DNA from: Atherix ibis
Lineage: Eukaryota > Arthropoda > Insecta > Diptera > Athericidae
DNA length: 64,000 bases
Reading direction: 5' to 3'
Assembly: GCA_958298945.1 (NCBI GenBank)
Contig: OY282606.1
Coordinates: 48,559,920 to 48,623,919, forward strand
Shown here: positions 34,557-45,312 of the stretch, piece by piece
How the letters are laid out: each line of letters starts with the position of its first letter
Position numbering within the stretch: the first letter of the stretch is position 1
The notes under the pieces: model-generated
Seen by the model: the letters and a program-made list of their open reading frames with translations, nothing else
Databases searched by the model: none
What the model was told of the DNA's origin: nothing
Position numbers and translations under genes: made by a program

Positions 34557-36207
34557 CAAGACGTGGAGCAATACATCAATACATCGATTCTCAACTTTCC
34601 GAATTTCAATTCGGATTCAGGAAGGGGAGATGACGTAACTCGTCACGAACATTGCAAAGGAAGCCATCTCAGGAAAGAGATGGAAAGGCGGTTCTAAAAA
34701 GTATTGCCTCATTGTCACCCTGGACATCAAGAACGCGTTTAACTCGGCCCGCTGGGATCGAATCTTGGAGGCTCTTGAGAACGTGGGGGTGCCCTACTAC
34801 CTACGGAGGAAGGTCAGATCATAGTTCAGTGATCGACTACTGCAATACGAGACCGAGGATGGACCAGCAGAGTATAGGGTCACGGGAGGGGTACCTCAGG
34901 GCTCTGTACTGAGGCCACTCTTGTGGAACGTCATGTACGACGGCCTACTCCATCTGGAATTACCGACGAACACAACACTCGTGGCTTTCGCGGACGACGT
35001 AGCGGTTGTCCTGGTAGCCAAACACCTAGAGGAACTGGAGCCGCATTCTCCACCACCATCCGGAGCATTAGACAGTGGATGACATCGGCAGACCTGTCTT
35101 TGGGGGAACATAAGACCGAGGCACTCCTTGTGAGTAGCCGGAAGAAAATGGAGACCATCACCATAAGAGTAGGCGATCACGACATCCGGTCGCTAACCTA
35201 CATCCGGTATCTAGGAGTGGTCTTGGATGCCAGACTCAACTACAAGGAGCACATCTCCAGCGTCAGCAGGAAGGCATCAGCAGTACAGGGCGCACTTTCG
35301 CGGATAATGCCCAATATCGGAGGCCCCAGGCAAATCCGAAGGCGACTACTGGCAACTGTGGTTACCTCCGTCCTGCTATACGGAGCACCAGTGTGGGCGA
35401 AATCGCTAGAGCTTACAACATACCGCAAGACAATGACATCAGTCCAGCGGCTCTCAGCGATCAGAGTGGCGTCAGCATACCGAACGGTATCACATCCTGG
35501 CAGGAGAGCGGGAACGCCAACATCGTAGGAAGAAGGAAGAGCGGCGCAAGGTCCTCTGTGAAGAGGAGAGACCCGAAAGTCTTCGCCTCTGGCAAGAGAT
35601 ATGGGACAACTCGACGAAGGGTCGGTGGACTCATCGGCTGATCCCACATGTTACCAAATGGGTTACTCGCCTACACGGGGAAGTCGGGTATTACATCACC
35701 CAACTCTTGACTGGGCATGGATGCTTTCGGGCATACTTGCACAGATTCACTCCCCAAACTGTCATCATTGCCGCGATGTGATCGAAGACGCAGAACACGT
35801 GTTCTTCCAGTGCCCCCTCTACGAGGAGACGCGGGTGGAGCTGGAGAGAAATCTGGACCGTTCTATCAGTCCAGAAAATATAGTGGAGTGCATGCTGAAG
35901 AGCCAATCGGCTTGGAACAGAATTGCAGAGTACGCGGAATCCATTATCAAGGATCTCCACACAACGTACGAAGAATAGGCCGCGAGGCGTCATAACATCG
36001 GGACAGCAGTAGCATCAAACAAGAATGCCCCGCCGAAGTAGTATTTACAAAGAGTGCCGCCGGGAAACCATCGTTCCGGGAGCAAGATCAGAGGTGCAGG
36101 TTAGGTTTTAGCGAGGTAAAAATCCCGCATAACTCGCCTGGCAGGAAAAACTTCCAGGCGAGTACCTTTTGAAGGTCTCCCCCTGTACCTCATTAATCTA
36201 AACAGAA
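34557..36207 (+). mobile_element. R1-clade LINE, second copy, 5'-truncated in RT
   Basis: It starts within RT (ggagcaatacatc...) and runs to the same 3' end as the 21650-24555 copy (ctgtacctcattaatctaa). RT blocks are spread over shifting frames: DIKNAFNSARWDRILEALEN-like residues near 34730, VAFADDVAVVLVA near 34985, RSLTYIRYLGVVLDARLNYK, and LLATVVTSVLLYGAPVW. The C-terminal zinc motif CHHCRDVIEDAEHVFFQC is near 35765. Relative to the first copy it has deletions at about 35490 and 35746. No poly-A tract and no clear target duplication were found. Confidence 0.85.
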
Positions 36208-36300
36208 ATTAGATTTCAAATCCGAATTATTAACAATAATTCCCAACATTTTTGAAATTAAGTTCAAATCCGAATTATTAACAATAATTCCATTTTTATA
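36208..36300. repeat. Short tandem duplication
   Basis: The unit ttcaaatccgaattattaac...aataattcc occurs twice, at about 36214 and 36252, directly after the R1-clade 3' end. Confidence 0.6.
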
Positions 36301-36419
36301 CCTACCGTTAACACGGAAAGGACTTCATTCTCCTTATCGCTAATAATTTTAACATTAGAAACAGATCCTTACACTCTCTATTTTCACTTCCAAACTTTCC
36401 TTCCACATCCAAATTGTAA

Positions 36420-36970
36420 GCCGTGATTGGGAGTGGTATTGAGAAATCCGTGATATGCATTGAGGAGTCTTTCAGTACAGGGTAGGCTCGTGTTATGGGG
36501 AGCTATGGGCTATAAAGGCGTATGTTGATATTGCTATCGGTTATATTAATCAACCGCGATATCATCATATTTAGTGACAGCCAAGCCGCCTACAATGCTA
36601 TTAGCGACCTATTGAATGACCCAATTCTCAACGAGGTTGTCAATAAGTCATGTGGGAATCATGGGAAATGAACGTGCTGATCAGTTAAAGGTATAAACTC
36701 TCCGGCGTTCTCAGCTATCCCTAATATACTTCGCCTATTAACAGAATAGCGACAGTGAAAGCTTCTTATCATCTTATTTACCAATTAACCAAAAATAAAA
36801 AGTCTTCTCAACATCGTTAGTAAAATTCTGAGCAGAAAAACTGCTAAAAATTCGGACAGGGCATACTGCTCTTAGCAATAACTTTCTTTTTGGAAACCAC
36901 ACTTGTCCTATCTGCCAATCCTGTGGCGTTTTACTAATCATTCCAAACATTTTGATTATATTCTTCATAT
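36420..36970 (+). pseudogene. I/jockey-type LINE RNase H and C-terminal remnant
   Basis: Residues IIFSDSQAAYNAISDLLNDP (RNase H third-motif region), then IMGNERADQLK (GNExAD motif), then IRTGHTALSNNFLFGNHTCP and GVLLIIPNIL are readable with stops between them. This is the RNase H plus tail arrangement of I-group LINEs. The tail also appears at 14170-14342. It lies just downstream of the gustatory receptor gene's 3' end but on the other strand. Confidence 0.5.
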
Positions 36971-37040
36971 TATAATTAAAATTAAATTAAATCACCAATA
37001 ATTACAATAAATAATTAGATATATTCTAGATATTTTTATT

Positions 37041-38669
37041 TTAAATCAAAATAGAACTAATGGAAAGATTTCCAAAGATGTCCTCCAACGTATTTTCGGC
37101 CAAATAGGATTTGTTAACTTCAAATTGTATCAGCATAAAAATATTCATTATAACAAATGTCACCAACTAAAATATAAATATATTATTATAAAAATATACT
37201 TTCTTAAAATGAAAATATTTAAATATTAAATTGAATGTGATTTTACCGAAAAGAGAAATTTCATGTCCGCTCGGAATAGACCACACAGAGTTATTGACAA
37301 TTTGGAGACCATAATACCTAAGAGAAATGTTTCTATCTGAACGAGTATATGAGCAAAATATTTTTGTTAATTATTTTTATATATTGTAGATATATTTGAA
37401 AGGAATTTGTACCTTTTTTTGTAGTATTTTATCAAAAATATTTTTAACTGCCACTGTTAGAATAGTTTGAATTTTTCTCGATTTGCGAACTATTGCGGAA
37501 CACATCCGAATATTGTTCAGAAGATGTCCCAAGTGTATACTCGCATAAAGAATACCATTTACGGACATGGAATTTAGACGTGTATCGCCGTACGTTTTAT
37601 ACCGGGAATTTATATAATAAGATAAAAAAATCATTCCCATAAGATTAGCAAAAACAAGAAGTGCAGATGCTAAAAGCTCCACATTCAGCATTTCGGTTAG
37701 GATTTCTGCCAAGTCACATGTTGTACAATAATCCTTGGCGAAGCGATCGAATCTCGCGTATAGTTTCAAACGATCTGGCATATTTTTATGAAGAAATACC
37801 ATCGAATTACAATCATTTATTAAATTGATTACATTTTTATTTAATAATCTAAAGATTTGTGTTAATAGTAAGAGACCCAGCACATATAGTAAAATTATCG
37901 TAGCTATAGTTGCGAAATTGTAAAAAATTATAAACCAAATAAAATGGACTAGTTTGGTTGATGACATTTTAGTATTTCTTGTTGTTGATAATATGATAAA
38001 AACAATAATACCATAGAAATTTAATAAAAATATGCAAAGAAATCGTTTAAAAAAATATTTATCGACAAAACCGAAACTCAGCGATTCCAAGAGCGCAAAG
38101 ATTTTATTTAGTATTCGAATTGTAGTCTGTCGCGATCTGCCAATTCCGATTATTATAATTAAAGAAACTAAATATGTACAAATAGTTATATAGGCTTGAG
38201 TTAAAGAAGCTACTAGCTTCTCTTTCCACCATCCCAAATTGAGAAATGCCGAAAATAGAGCAATTGGTGTTATTAATAGAATAATCAGTAGACTGATTGA
38301 GTATTTGATGAACCAACATTTTTCTGAAACGATTCGACGCTTTCGGAAGTCAAACTTGAACGTGCAAAGTCCTAAATACTTTGTGAAATAATAGAAAACT
38401 AGAATTAGATTGTAGACAATCGCACGAGAACTTTTAATTATCATATCGCTAACAATAACGCCGGAAAATTTATAATATTCCCAAGACGCAATAGATCCAC
38501 TTGGGATTAAAAGTCTGCAAATCGAAATACTTTTATTTATTCTTAAACAAAAACTATTCACAGAAATAAGGCTACTTTTTAACTGATTATATGGTAAAAC
38601 CGTACCATATAAAAGGAACAATATTCTACATACAATCAATTTCCTAATAGCGATCTTATCAAATCCCAT
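37041..38669 (-). CDS. Gustatory receptor (7tm_7 family), three exons
   Basis: Insect gustatory receptors are seven-transmembrane ligand-gated channels at the dendritic membrane of chemosensory neurons; the ligand here is unknown. Exon 1 (38669-37413) gives 419 codons from MGFDKIAIRK, with several long hydrophobic segments. A 76-nt intron (gtacaa...ttcag) leads to exon 2 (37336-37247, 30 codons), which ends in the family block ITLCGLFRADMKFLFS. An 80-nt intron (gtaaaa...tttag) leads to exon 3 (37166-37041), with TFVIMNIFMLIQFE, the TYhhhhhQF signature in TM7, then a stop. Both introns are phase 0, as in the conserved C-terminal introns of the family. The total is 490 codons, somewhat long for a Gr. 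No internal stop. A further 5' exon cannot be excluded. Confidence 0.85.
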
Positions 38670-38689
38670 TTAAACGGTTTCTGCTCAGA

Positions 38690-39110
38690 ATTAATATACT
38701 CTCATTTAGAAATATTACACATTTTTGTAAGCCAAATACTTTGAGAAATTAAAATCATTTGGTATATCCGAAAATAATAAATAATTTATTATGTGAAATA
38801 ATGTTTTCCTTTCCTTTCTTTAAATTTAATAATATCGTGTCCTGATTAAGCAACACTCAAAACATTTAGGTCTAGTACGCAAAGGTCTTGAATTTGAATT
38901 CAGCTCGTGACATTTACAGAGTAACTAAGAATTAACATTACACTTCAAATATTATTAGTAATAACCTTATGAAAAATAATTCTATTCTAAAGCTACACAG
39001 TCAAAACTGTCTTTGCGGCTGGGGCCTAGTACTTTTTTGCCGTATCAACGATTGTGCCTTTACCGTCTTCTCAGGTCATTTTAACATTCGCTGCATTTTT
39101 AGGCCATATA
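38690..39110. other. Upstream region of the receptor gene
   Basis: AT-rich DNA between the receptor start and a DD41D transposon. No promoter motif can be named with confidence. Confidence 0.35.
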
Positions 39111-39218
39111 TATAGGATTTTCCAAAAGGAGTGATATGATATTTTTTTTAAAAAAAATAAACTAATTTTTAAGGAAATTCAAATGTTTGTTAATTAATGT
39201 AAAGTATAATCGATACAA

Positions 39219-39874
39219 TTAAGTTCTGAATAAAACGTCATTCAAATGGCATCCACGACTTCTTTTGCAAGAACGAATTCGATGAACCCAACTTTCGAGC
39301 ACTTTTTCCACTAAATCAAGTCGTATGTCATTAATAGCACGTTCAATATTAACTTCTAAAGCTTGAAGAGAGTCTGGTTTATTGCTAAAGACCAATGACT
39401 TCAAATAACCCCACAAGAAATAGTCTAATGGTGTTAAATCACAACTTTTTGGAGGCCATTCAATGTCGCAATTTCTTGAAATAATCGAATCTCCGGTTGT
39501 TTTATTATTAAATAATTCGGTTGTTTTATTATTGCGCGTATCCCCGTTTTGTTGGAGCCATATGTTGTTAAGATCAACTTCTTCCAAGTTCGGCCATAAA
39601 AAGTTGGTTATCATCGATCTATACCGCTCTCCATTGGTGTTACCAGCTTCATTTCGAAAGAAGTACGGACCGATGATTCCACCAGACCAAAAATCACACC
39701 AAACTGTCAATTTAGGTGAATATAATGAGTGTTCATGAATAATTTGTGGATTTTCTTCGCACTGGAATCGACTCAGATGAAAGTGAGCGAACGAAAAGTT
39801 GCAATTGGAGAACGATTATTTTGATAATAAAATTGAATAATTTGTAAACGTTGTTCTTGCGTATATCTATCCAT
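39219..39874 (-). pseudogene. DD41D transposase, internally deleted
   Basis: The ATG at 39874 opens MDRYTQEQRLQIIQFYYQNN, a typical N-terminal helix of this IS630/Tc1/mariner branch. The frame then jumps, through a deletion of most of the DNA-binding and first-Asp region, to ENPQIIHEHSLY and LTVWCDFWSGGIIGPYFFRN, then ERYRSMITNFLWPNLEEVDL and LTPLDYFLWGYLKSLV, and ends at 39219. The second catalytic Asp reads Asn (LQQNGD); the last Asp is kept (PLDYF). It could not catalyse transposition. Confidence 0.8.
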
Positions 39875-39900
39875 GATAAAATTGTAAACATTACTGAATA

Positions 39901-42326
39901 CCTTAGATTAAAAAATACCTGGATAGGCCCTGACCGTATATGTATACGCAATTTTGTGTCGGAATTCCTGGTTTTGCTATCCCGTTGTTGCCATATCTCG
40001 CCGCTTGGCATAGCTTTGTTTAGATTTTTTTATGTAGACATGACACCCACTGCCATCTAGCTGTCGTAATACAAATTTATTGAATCGCAAAATCATAATT
40101 TATATTCATTTTAATTCAGTTATTGAAAACAAAAATACAATTTAAACACAACAATTGGCAATTTTTATTTTTTGTACAAACTTTTGATATGAAATGGAAT
40201 TCTATTTTAGGTTTTTATTCATTTCGTAAATATCATTCAAATATAAAGCGCCTTAGTATTGTAGACTAGCTGAGAGTTTGAAAACTTTAATTCTCCATGA
40301 AAGGGGAGACTTAAGGGATAGCTTTGTCATATGTGAAGTTGTTATTGTGTGAGAAAGGAAAGTGAAGTTTAAAGTGTAATTTTAATATATTTTGAAGTAT
40401 TTACGAAAAAGTATGTATTTTTATAAATAGTCATATTATTAATAAAACTTAATACGAATTTTTTATTCCAGAAAATGAAGTGTTTCGTTAATAAATGCTT
40501 CTCATACGAAGAAATGAGGAAACCGGGAATTTCTTTCTTTCGATAAGTTGACATCTTTGTTTTTGCTAAATAAAATAAGAAATACTTTATTTGTGATGTG
40601 CCGTAATGTCTTTTAGTGATTTATTTTATTGAAAAAGTATTAAAAAAGTGAAAAGTTCGACATTGAATAAATGAAAACAAATCCGATGTTGACAGTTCAA
40701 TGTTTAGCATAAAATAGTACAGTGCCGGTGTATATAAACTGTGTGTAAGAAAATTTAAGGGACCGAATTTTTTTAATAGTGCAAAAAATACGTGAATTTC
40801 TATTAATTCTTAATTGTAAAAGTAAATGTTACGATCGTATATTTATATGTTAACTTTACAGGTTCCCACAAAATAAATGGTTGCGAGAAAAGTGGATTGT
40901 GGCAGCAGCATCGGTATTCCCAAGAATAAATAATATACAGTGAAATAAATAAAATGAAAATACATAATAAATAAATAAATATTAAAAAAAAAATACTGTG
41001 TTTTATTGCATATTTACAAAACTAATTCCATCAAACAACAAGACCCGCAATATTAAAAAATCTGCTTCTTTACGAATAAATGATATCACATATGAAAAAT
41101 GGTTTTAAATGAACCGCTTCAATCGCATACTGAACTTTTAATTTGGCCCCCAATGATTTACGCCATTTCTGTTGTATTGCACTTAGATTAAAGAAGTACT
41201 GAATAGGCCTCTACACAAAAATTCTGTCCAAATTTTGTTGGCAATACATTCATAGAACGCACACACATGCAATACAACAGAAACGGCGTAAATCATTGGG
41301 GGCCAATTTAAAAGTTCAGTATGCGATTGAAGCGGTTCTTTTAAAACCATTTTTCATGTGTGATATCATTTACACATACACGTATGCGTAAAGAAGCAGA
41401 TTTTTTAATATTGCGGGTCTTGTTTGATGGAATTAGTTTTGTAAATATGCAATAAAACACAGTATTCTATTTTTAAATATTTATTTATTTATTATGTATT
41501 TTCATATTTTTAAAGTGGGGAATAGTATATAAAAATATGAATTGTAAGTTATTTGATTATATGAAAGCAATTATGTGCACAATAAGATGTTAATCGTATA
41601 CAATATTAAAGAAAATGTTTTAAAACTAAATTACAAAATGAAAAATTTAATGTACTTAAAAACTTAATAACTAATATTTTTTTAAAAATTAAAAAAATAT
41701 TATTTAGTAAATGCATTATAATGTGGTATAATAGAGCAAACAAAACAAATTTATTTAAATAATAAGCTTACCGAAGAATAAACTTTATTTATTATAACAC
41801 AATGAAAACAGCAATGGAAAATAGACAGAAAAATTCGGCACCTTAAACTTTCTTACACACACTTTTTTTACACCGGCACTGTATTATTTTATGGTAAACA
41901 TTGAACTGTCAACATCGGATTCACAAATGACAAAGCTAACCCCCAAGTCTCCACTTTCATGGAGAATTAAAGTTTTCAAACTCTCCGAAAGTCTACAAAA
42001 TTGAGGCGGTTTTTATTTGATTGATATTTACGAAATGTATAATAAACCTAAAATAGAATTCCATTTCGTATCAAAAGATTGTACAAAAAATAAAAATGAC
42101 CTATCGTTGTATTTAAATTGTATTTTTGTTTCCAATAAGTGAATTAAAATAAACATAAATTATGCTTTTGCAATTAAATAAATTTCCATTACGACACATA
42201 GATGGCAGTGGCTGTCAAGTCTATATAAAAAATTTTTGACAGTCATATCCCCCTCGTAAAAATTTGAACACAAAATTGCGTATACATATACGGTGAGGAC
42301 CTATCCAGGTATTCTTTAATCTAAGG
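39901..42326. mobile_element. Foldback element with ~1.1-1.3 kb inverted arms, probably P-superfamily
   Basis: The arms 39901-41181 and 41268-42326 are imperfect inverted repeats. The outer ends read ccttagattaaa.aatacctggatagg; inner arms start tgttgtattgca. The 86-bp loop (41182-41267) begins with a third terminus-like sequence, cttagattaaagaagtactg. A 7-bp direct repeat, ctgaata, flanks the element (39894-39900, 42327-42333). The left arm carries about 330 bp absent from the right (about 40340-40675), which contains the first part of a split THAP-domain remnant. The THAP domain plus a 7-8 bp target duplication suggests the P superfamily; that assignment is inference. Confidence 0.75.
40475..40943 (+). 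pseudogene. Split THAP zinc-finger remnant (P-type transposase N-terminus?)
   Basis: After a polypyrimidine-AG acceptor (ttttttattccag), an ATG at 40475 opens MKCFVNKCFSYEEMRK...GISFFR, carrying the two N-terminal cysteines and the SFFRF block of THAP fingers. The next exon, after ttaactttacag (starting 40862), gives FPQNKWLREKWIVAAAS, the FP...R.KWI part of the same domain. The codon split CG|G is in phase. The donor expected as gtaagt reads ataagt at 40543, so splicing is probably lost. The distal C..H half of the finger is missing: a stop occurs at 40941-40943. Confidence 0.65.
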
Positions 42327-42439
42327 CTGAATACAATTAAAAATGACAGATCATAACATATTACAAATGGCCGAAACGTCAATTAGAAATCATATCACTC
42401 TTATTGGGAAACCCTATATTTATGTATGTTGATGTTCAT

Positions 42440-42900
42440 TCAAGCGTTGAGGCGAGCCGTTCATCGGCGCAGATGGTATTCGGGCCCGCATTACCGCGCT
42501 AGCAAGCTAGTGATCCAAGTTAACGTTGGCACCTCTAAATGTTCCAAAATTTTCTAGGTTCGAAAGATGCCGGCGGTCAAACAACACTTGATAAATTTGG
42601 TTGGAAGTGGTTCCAGGTTGTCTTACGGATATCTTTTCGCATAAACCAGGTTCATCCAACGATCATTTTATTTGTCGCTTCTAACTGGATAGTTTATAAT
42701 CCGTTATCGTTGGTATGTTCATGCAAGATTTGGGTGCTGACGTATCGCTTGAATACGGGCTCTCTCCCCATTTACTATTAAAGTCCAAAAGAATGATCCT
42801 TATATTATACTTGGGGCAGGCGTCTATCCCTTCGAAAAAGTGTCCTTTTCTAAATCCGCAGACTCCTCCGTAGGGGCAGGAATATTTAAGGATCTAATGT
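42440..42900 (-). pseudogene. RTE-like LINE endonuclease remnant, second copy
   Basis: The minus strand reads DACPKYNIRIILLDFNSKWG (decayed GDFNAK box), then SCMNIPTITDYKL (HxxxNxNG region), TTSNQIYQVLFDRRHLSN (QIDHVLIDGRH box) and FGTFRGANVNLDHQL, ending the endonuclease domain. It parallels the copy at 1000-1560. Non-functional. Confidence 0.6.
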
Positions 42901-43149
42901 TATTGTATTTGACTCGCTTACGTAGAGTGCATTGCCTTTTACTTATTGCTTTAAATTTGATAATAACAGGCTTAATTTTCTGTCTAAAAAAAGGCTGTTC
43001 TGTGAACGAGGTAGCTATATAGTAGGTGATCCATATTCGATGGACTTATTTGTTTCTAAAAATAAATTAATAAAAAAATACATTTTTTTCTGTTCAAGTA
43101 AAAAATATATACACGTATGTCGGTTTAAGGAGCTTTGTTCTGATCACTT

Positions 43150-43400
43150 TCTAATTATGATATCGAGCAAGTGGTTGTCCTTGACTCGAATGGCATCATA
43201 TGCCCATTTTTCTGCATTTTCCATCACATTTTCAGGTGTTTCGGCCGATATAGCGGCTTTTTCTTAGGTGATATCATCCTAAAGATCGGCTAGCGTCCTT
43301 GGCTTGTTTATGCAAACCTTTAACGTCAAGTAGCATCATAGAAACAAGTCCGGTGGCGTCAAATCAGGCGAACGTTGAGGCCTGTCAAAATATTTTTTTT
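43150..43400 (-). pseudogene. Transposase C-terminal remnant (IS630/Tc1/mariner group)
   Basis: The minus strand reads RPQRSPDLTPPDLFLWCYL (third catalytic Asp region), then CINKPRTLADLQDDITQE, then ENVMENAEKWAYDAIRVKDN, and ends LLDIIIRK-stop. It could be the displaced C-terminus of the DD41D-like transposase whose other parts lie at 45100-45310 and 47880-48240 on the same strand. Confidence 0.6.
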
Positions 43401-43479
43401 TAATATCAAACGGCCAGGGTACAATGACTTAAAAAAATCGGTAGAGCGCCGGTTTGTTGAAACTAGAAGTATGTATTAT

Positions 43480-43566
43480 GTTATGTATTTATTACTAAAG
43501 GGCAACCAAACCTCGCCAGACGCTTGCGAATCCATCTGCTCAGGCGGTTTGGCTGTCCTGTCGGGA
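43480..43566 (-). repeat. tRNA-derived SINE body fragment
   Basis: The reverse complement gives aaaccgcctgagcagatgga...agcgtctggcgaggtttgg, matching the SINE bodies at 27041-27540. The tRNA head is absent. Confidence 0.6.
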
Positions 43567-43651
43567 TACATATCGTCCTGTGTCGTCCTATATTCCACTT
43601 GTTTTACTGTATTTTATATTGTTATCATTATTGCTATCATTCCATCTATTA

Positions 43652-44866
43652 CGAGGGTCGTTCAATAAGTCCTTAGAAAAAGATGGAAAATTTTTTTTTT
43701 ATTTTTCAACATAATCTCCGTTTTTTCAAAATTTTTATCCCGTCCAAAAAATAGGATTTCGGACGTTCTGAAAAATACTTATCCGTTTGAGCAATGGCGT
43801 ACTCGTTGGAAGTGAAACGTCGTCCGCCAAGCCATTTCTTCAGATTGGAGAAAAGAAAATAGTCACTCGGGGCCAAATCTGGTGAATAAGCGGGATGCTG
43901 CAACAATTCCATTCTCAATTCCACAATTTTGGCCATGGAAACAGCGCAGGTGTGCACACGCGCATTGTCCTGATGCAAGAGGATTTTTTTCTTCTTCAGA
44001 TGGGGGCATTTCTCTTTGATTTCCTCGCTCAACCGTTGCAATAACGACGCGTAATACGCTCCTGTTATTGTTTTTCCTTTTTCCAAGTAGTGGATAAAAA
44101 TGATGCCCTGCGAATCCCAAAAGGCCCGCCGATGGCACCGTTTTTGCCTTCTTCGGAGCCCGTTCACGCTTGAAAATCCACTGTGATGACTGTCTCTTCG
44201 TTTCTGGAGTGTAGTAGTGTATCCAGGTTTCGTCCACAGTGACATATCGACGAAGGAATTCGGCAGGATTGCGATGAAAGAGTGCCAACATAGCCTCAGA
44301 GTCCACTACACGATTTCGCTTATTCTCCTCTGAGAGCAAACGCGGCACCCATCTTGCCGAAATTTTTTTCACAGACAATTTTTCATGCAAAATTGAAGCG
44401 ACTATAACCTTGTGATATGCCCGTGGCCTCAACTAATTCGCGCACTTTAATTCGCCGATCGTTCAAAATCAGATCGTGGATTTTGTCGATGATTTCAGGA
44501 GTAGACACCTCAACTGGGCGTCTTGAACGATGTTCATCTTTTGTGGATGAACGGCTACGTTTAAATTCATTCACCCAATTGTAAACCGTCGCAAACACAG
44601 GTGCAGATGTGCCATGGACTGCATCCAACTCGGCTTTGATTTCTTTCGGGCTTAAGCCTTTCAAATGGAGATGTTTGATGAAAGCCCTAAACTCGCTTTT
44701 TTCCATTGTTATGCACAAATAAATGTCGTTAACTTAAATCGACGATAGAAATTGACCTACGCTATGGATCGAGCTGAAATTTTGACAGCTTTCCTGTCGA
44801 TAATGCTACTTACAAAAAAAGAAAGCAATTTCTCGGATTTTCTAAGGACTTATTGAACGACCCTCG
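43652..44866 (-). mobile_element. Mariner (family A) near-full-length copy
   Basis: Perfect-looking termini (cgagggtcgttcaataagtc and its reverse complement) are flanked by TA (43650-43651, 44867-44868). The transposase starts at 44706 (MEKSEF). A 1-bp insertion near 44405 breaks the frame after VEATGISQG. A deletion of about 20 bp near 44128 removes AGKVMATV. The three catalytic regions (VDETWIHYYTPE, HQDNARVHT, SPDLAPSDYF) remain readable in separate frames. It has no internal duplication, so it shows the ancestral layout for comparison with the 14686 and 58619 copies. Confidence 0.88.
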
Positions 44867-45099
44867 TATTATTATTATACATATTTATTTTTCCGTCTTC
44901 CCATTTATAATCATATATTCCACTTTTACAATCTTATTACCATTTTTCCCGTTTTAATCTTATACTTTAATATCCACCTCTTCGACGCCATAGCCACTCA
45001 CCATCTAGAGCAGCTATGACGACGACCCCGTATCCCTTTAGTCGCCTCTTACGACAGGCAGGAAATACCGTAGGGCTATTCTTTACCTCCGACCCTACT

Positions 45100-45312
45100 C
45101 GGAGGAGAAACCAGAAGTGATTTTCATTGCATAATGAATTGTTGGCATGCAAAAAATCGGTTACCATAGCCCGATAACCTTCCTGATTGACAACGTTTAT
45201 TTTCAAAAACAGAACGGCCCGATGACCTTATCAACACAAATACCGTACCACACAGTTACTATTTGGTCTTGAAGAGGTACCTCATCAATAATTTGGTGGT
45301 TTTCATTATTTT
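45100..45312 (-). pseudogene. DD41D-like transposase, middle fragment
   Basis: The minus strand reads ENHQIIDEVPLQDQIVTVWY, then GICVDKVIGPF, then NVVNQEGYRAMVTDFL. These match the block between the first and second catalytic Asp of the DD41D transposase at 39219-39874 (ENPQIIHE...VTVWC...IGPYFF...ERYRSMITNFL). The upstream part lies at 47880-48240, separated by a LINE and a mariner. Just downstream, 45000-45090 holds a sequence with gcctgtcgtaagaggcgact, an insect repeat motif I recall but cannot name. Confidence 0.6.

Larger units (their letters stand above)
39113..42416 (-). mobile_element. DD41D (rosa-like) transposon with a nested foldback element
   Basis: Terminal repeats taggattttccaaaaggagt...gatatgat (left) and the reverse complement of tagggtttcccaataagagt...gatatgat (right) are flanked by TA. 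The transposase pseudogene lies on the minus strand at 39219-39874. Its leader, between the right terminus and the ATG, is split by a 2.4 kb foldback element (39901-42326). Removing one copy of the 7-bp duplication ctgaata rejoins the host sequence. The DD41D spacing follows from the family pattern: 41 residues from the Asp of QQDG to the Asp of LTPLD. Confidence 0.82.

Noticed and set aside
39901..42326. Assembly artefact (inverted duplication at a read end)
   Set aside because: The arms differ by many substitutions and by unequal insertions, and a 7-bp direct repeat flanks the whole, so it is an aged element.
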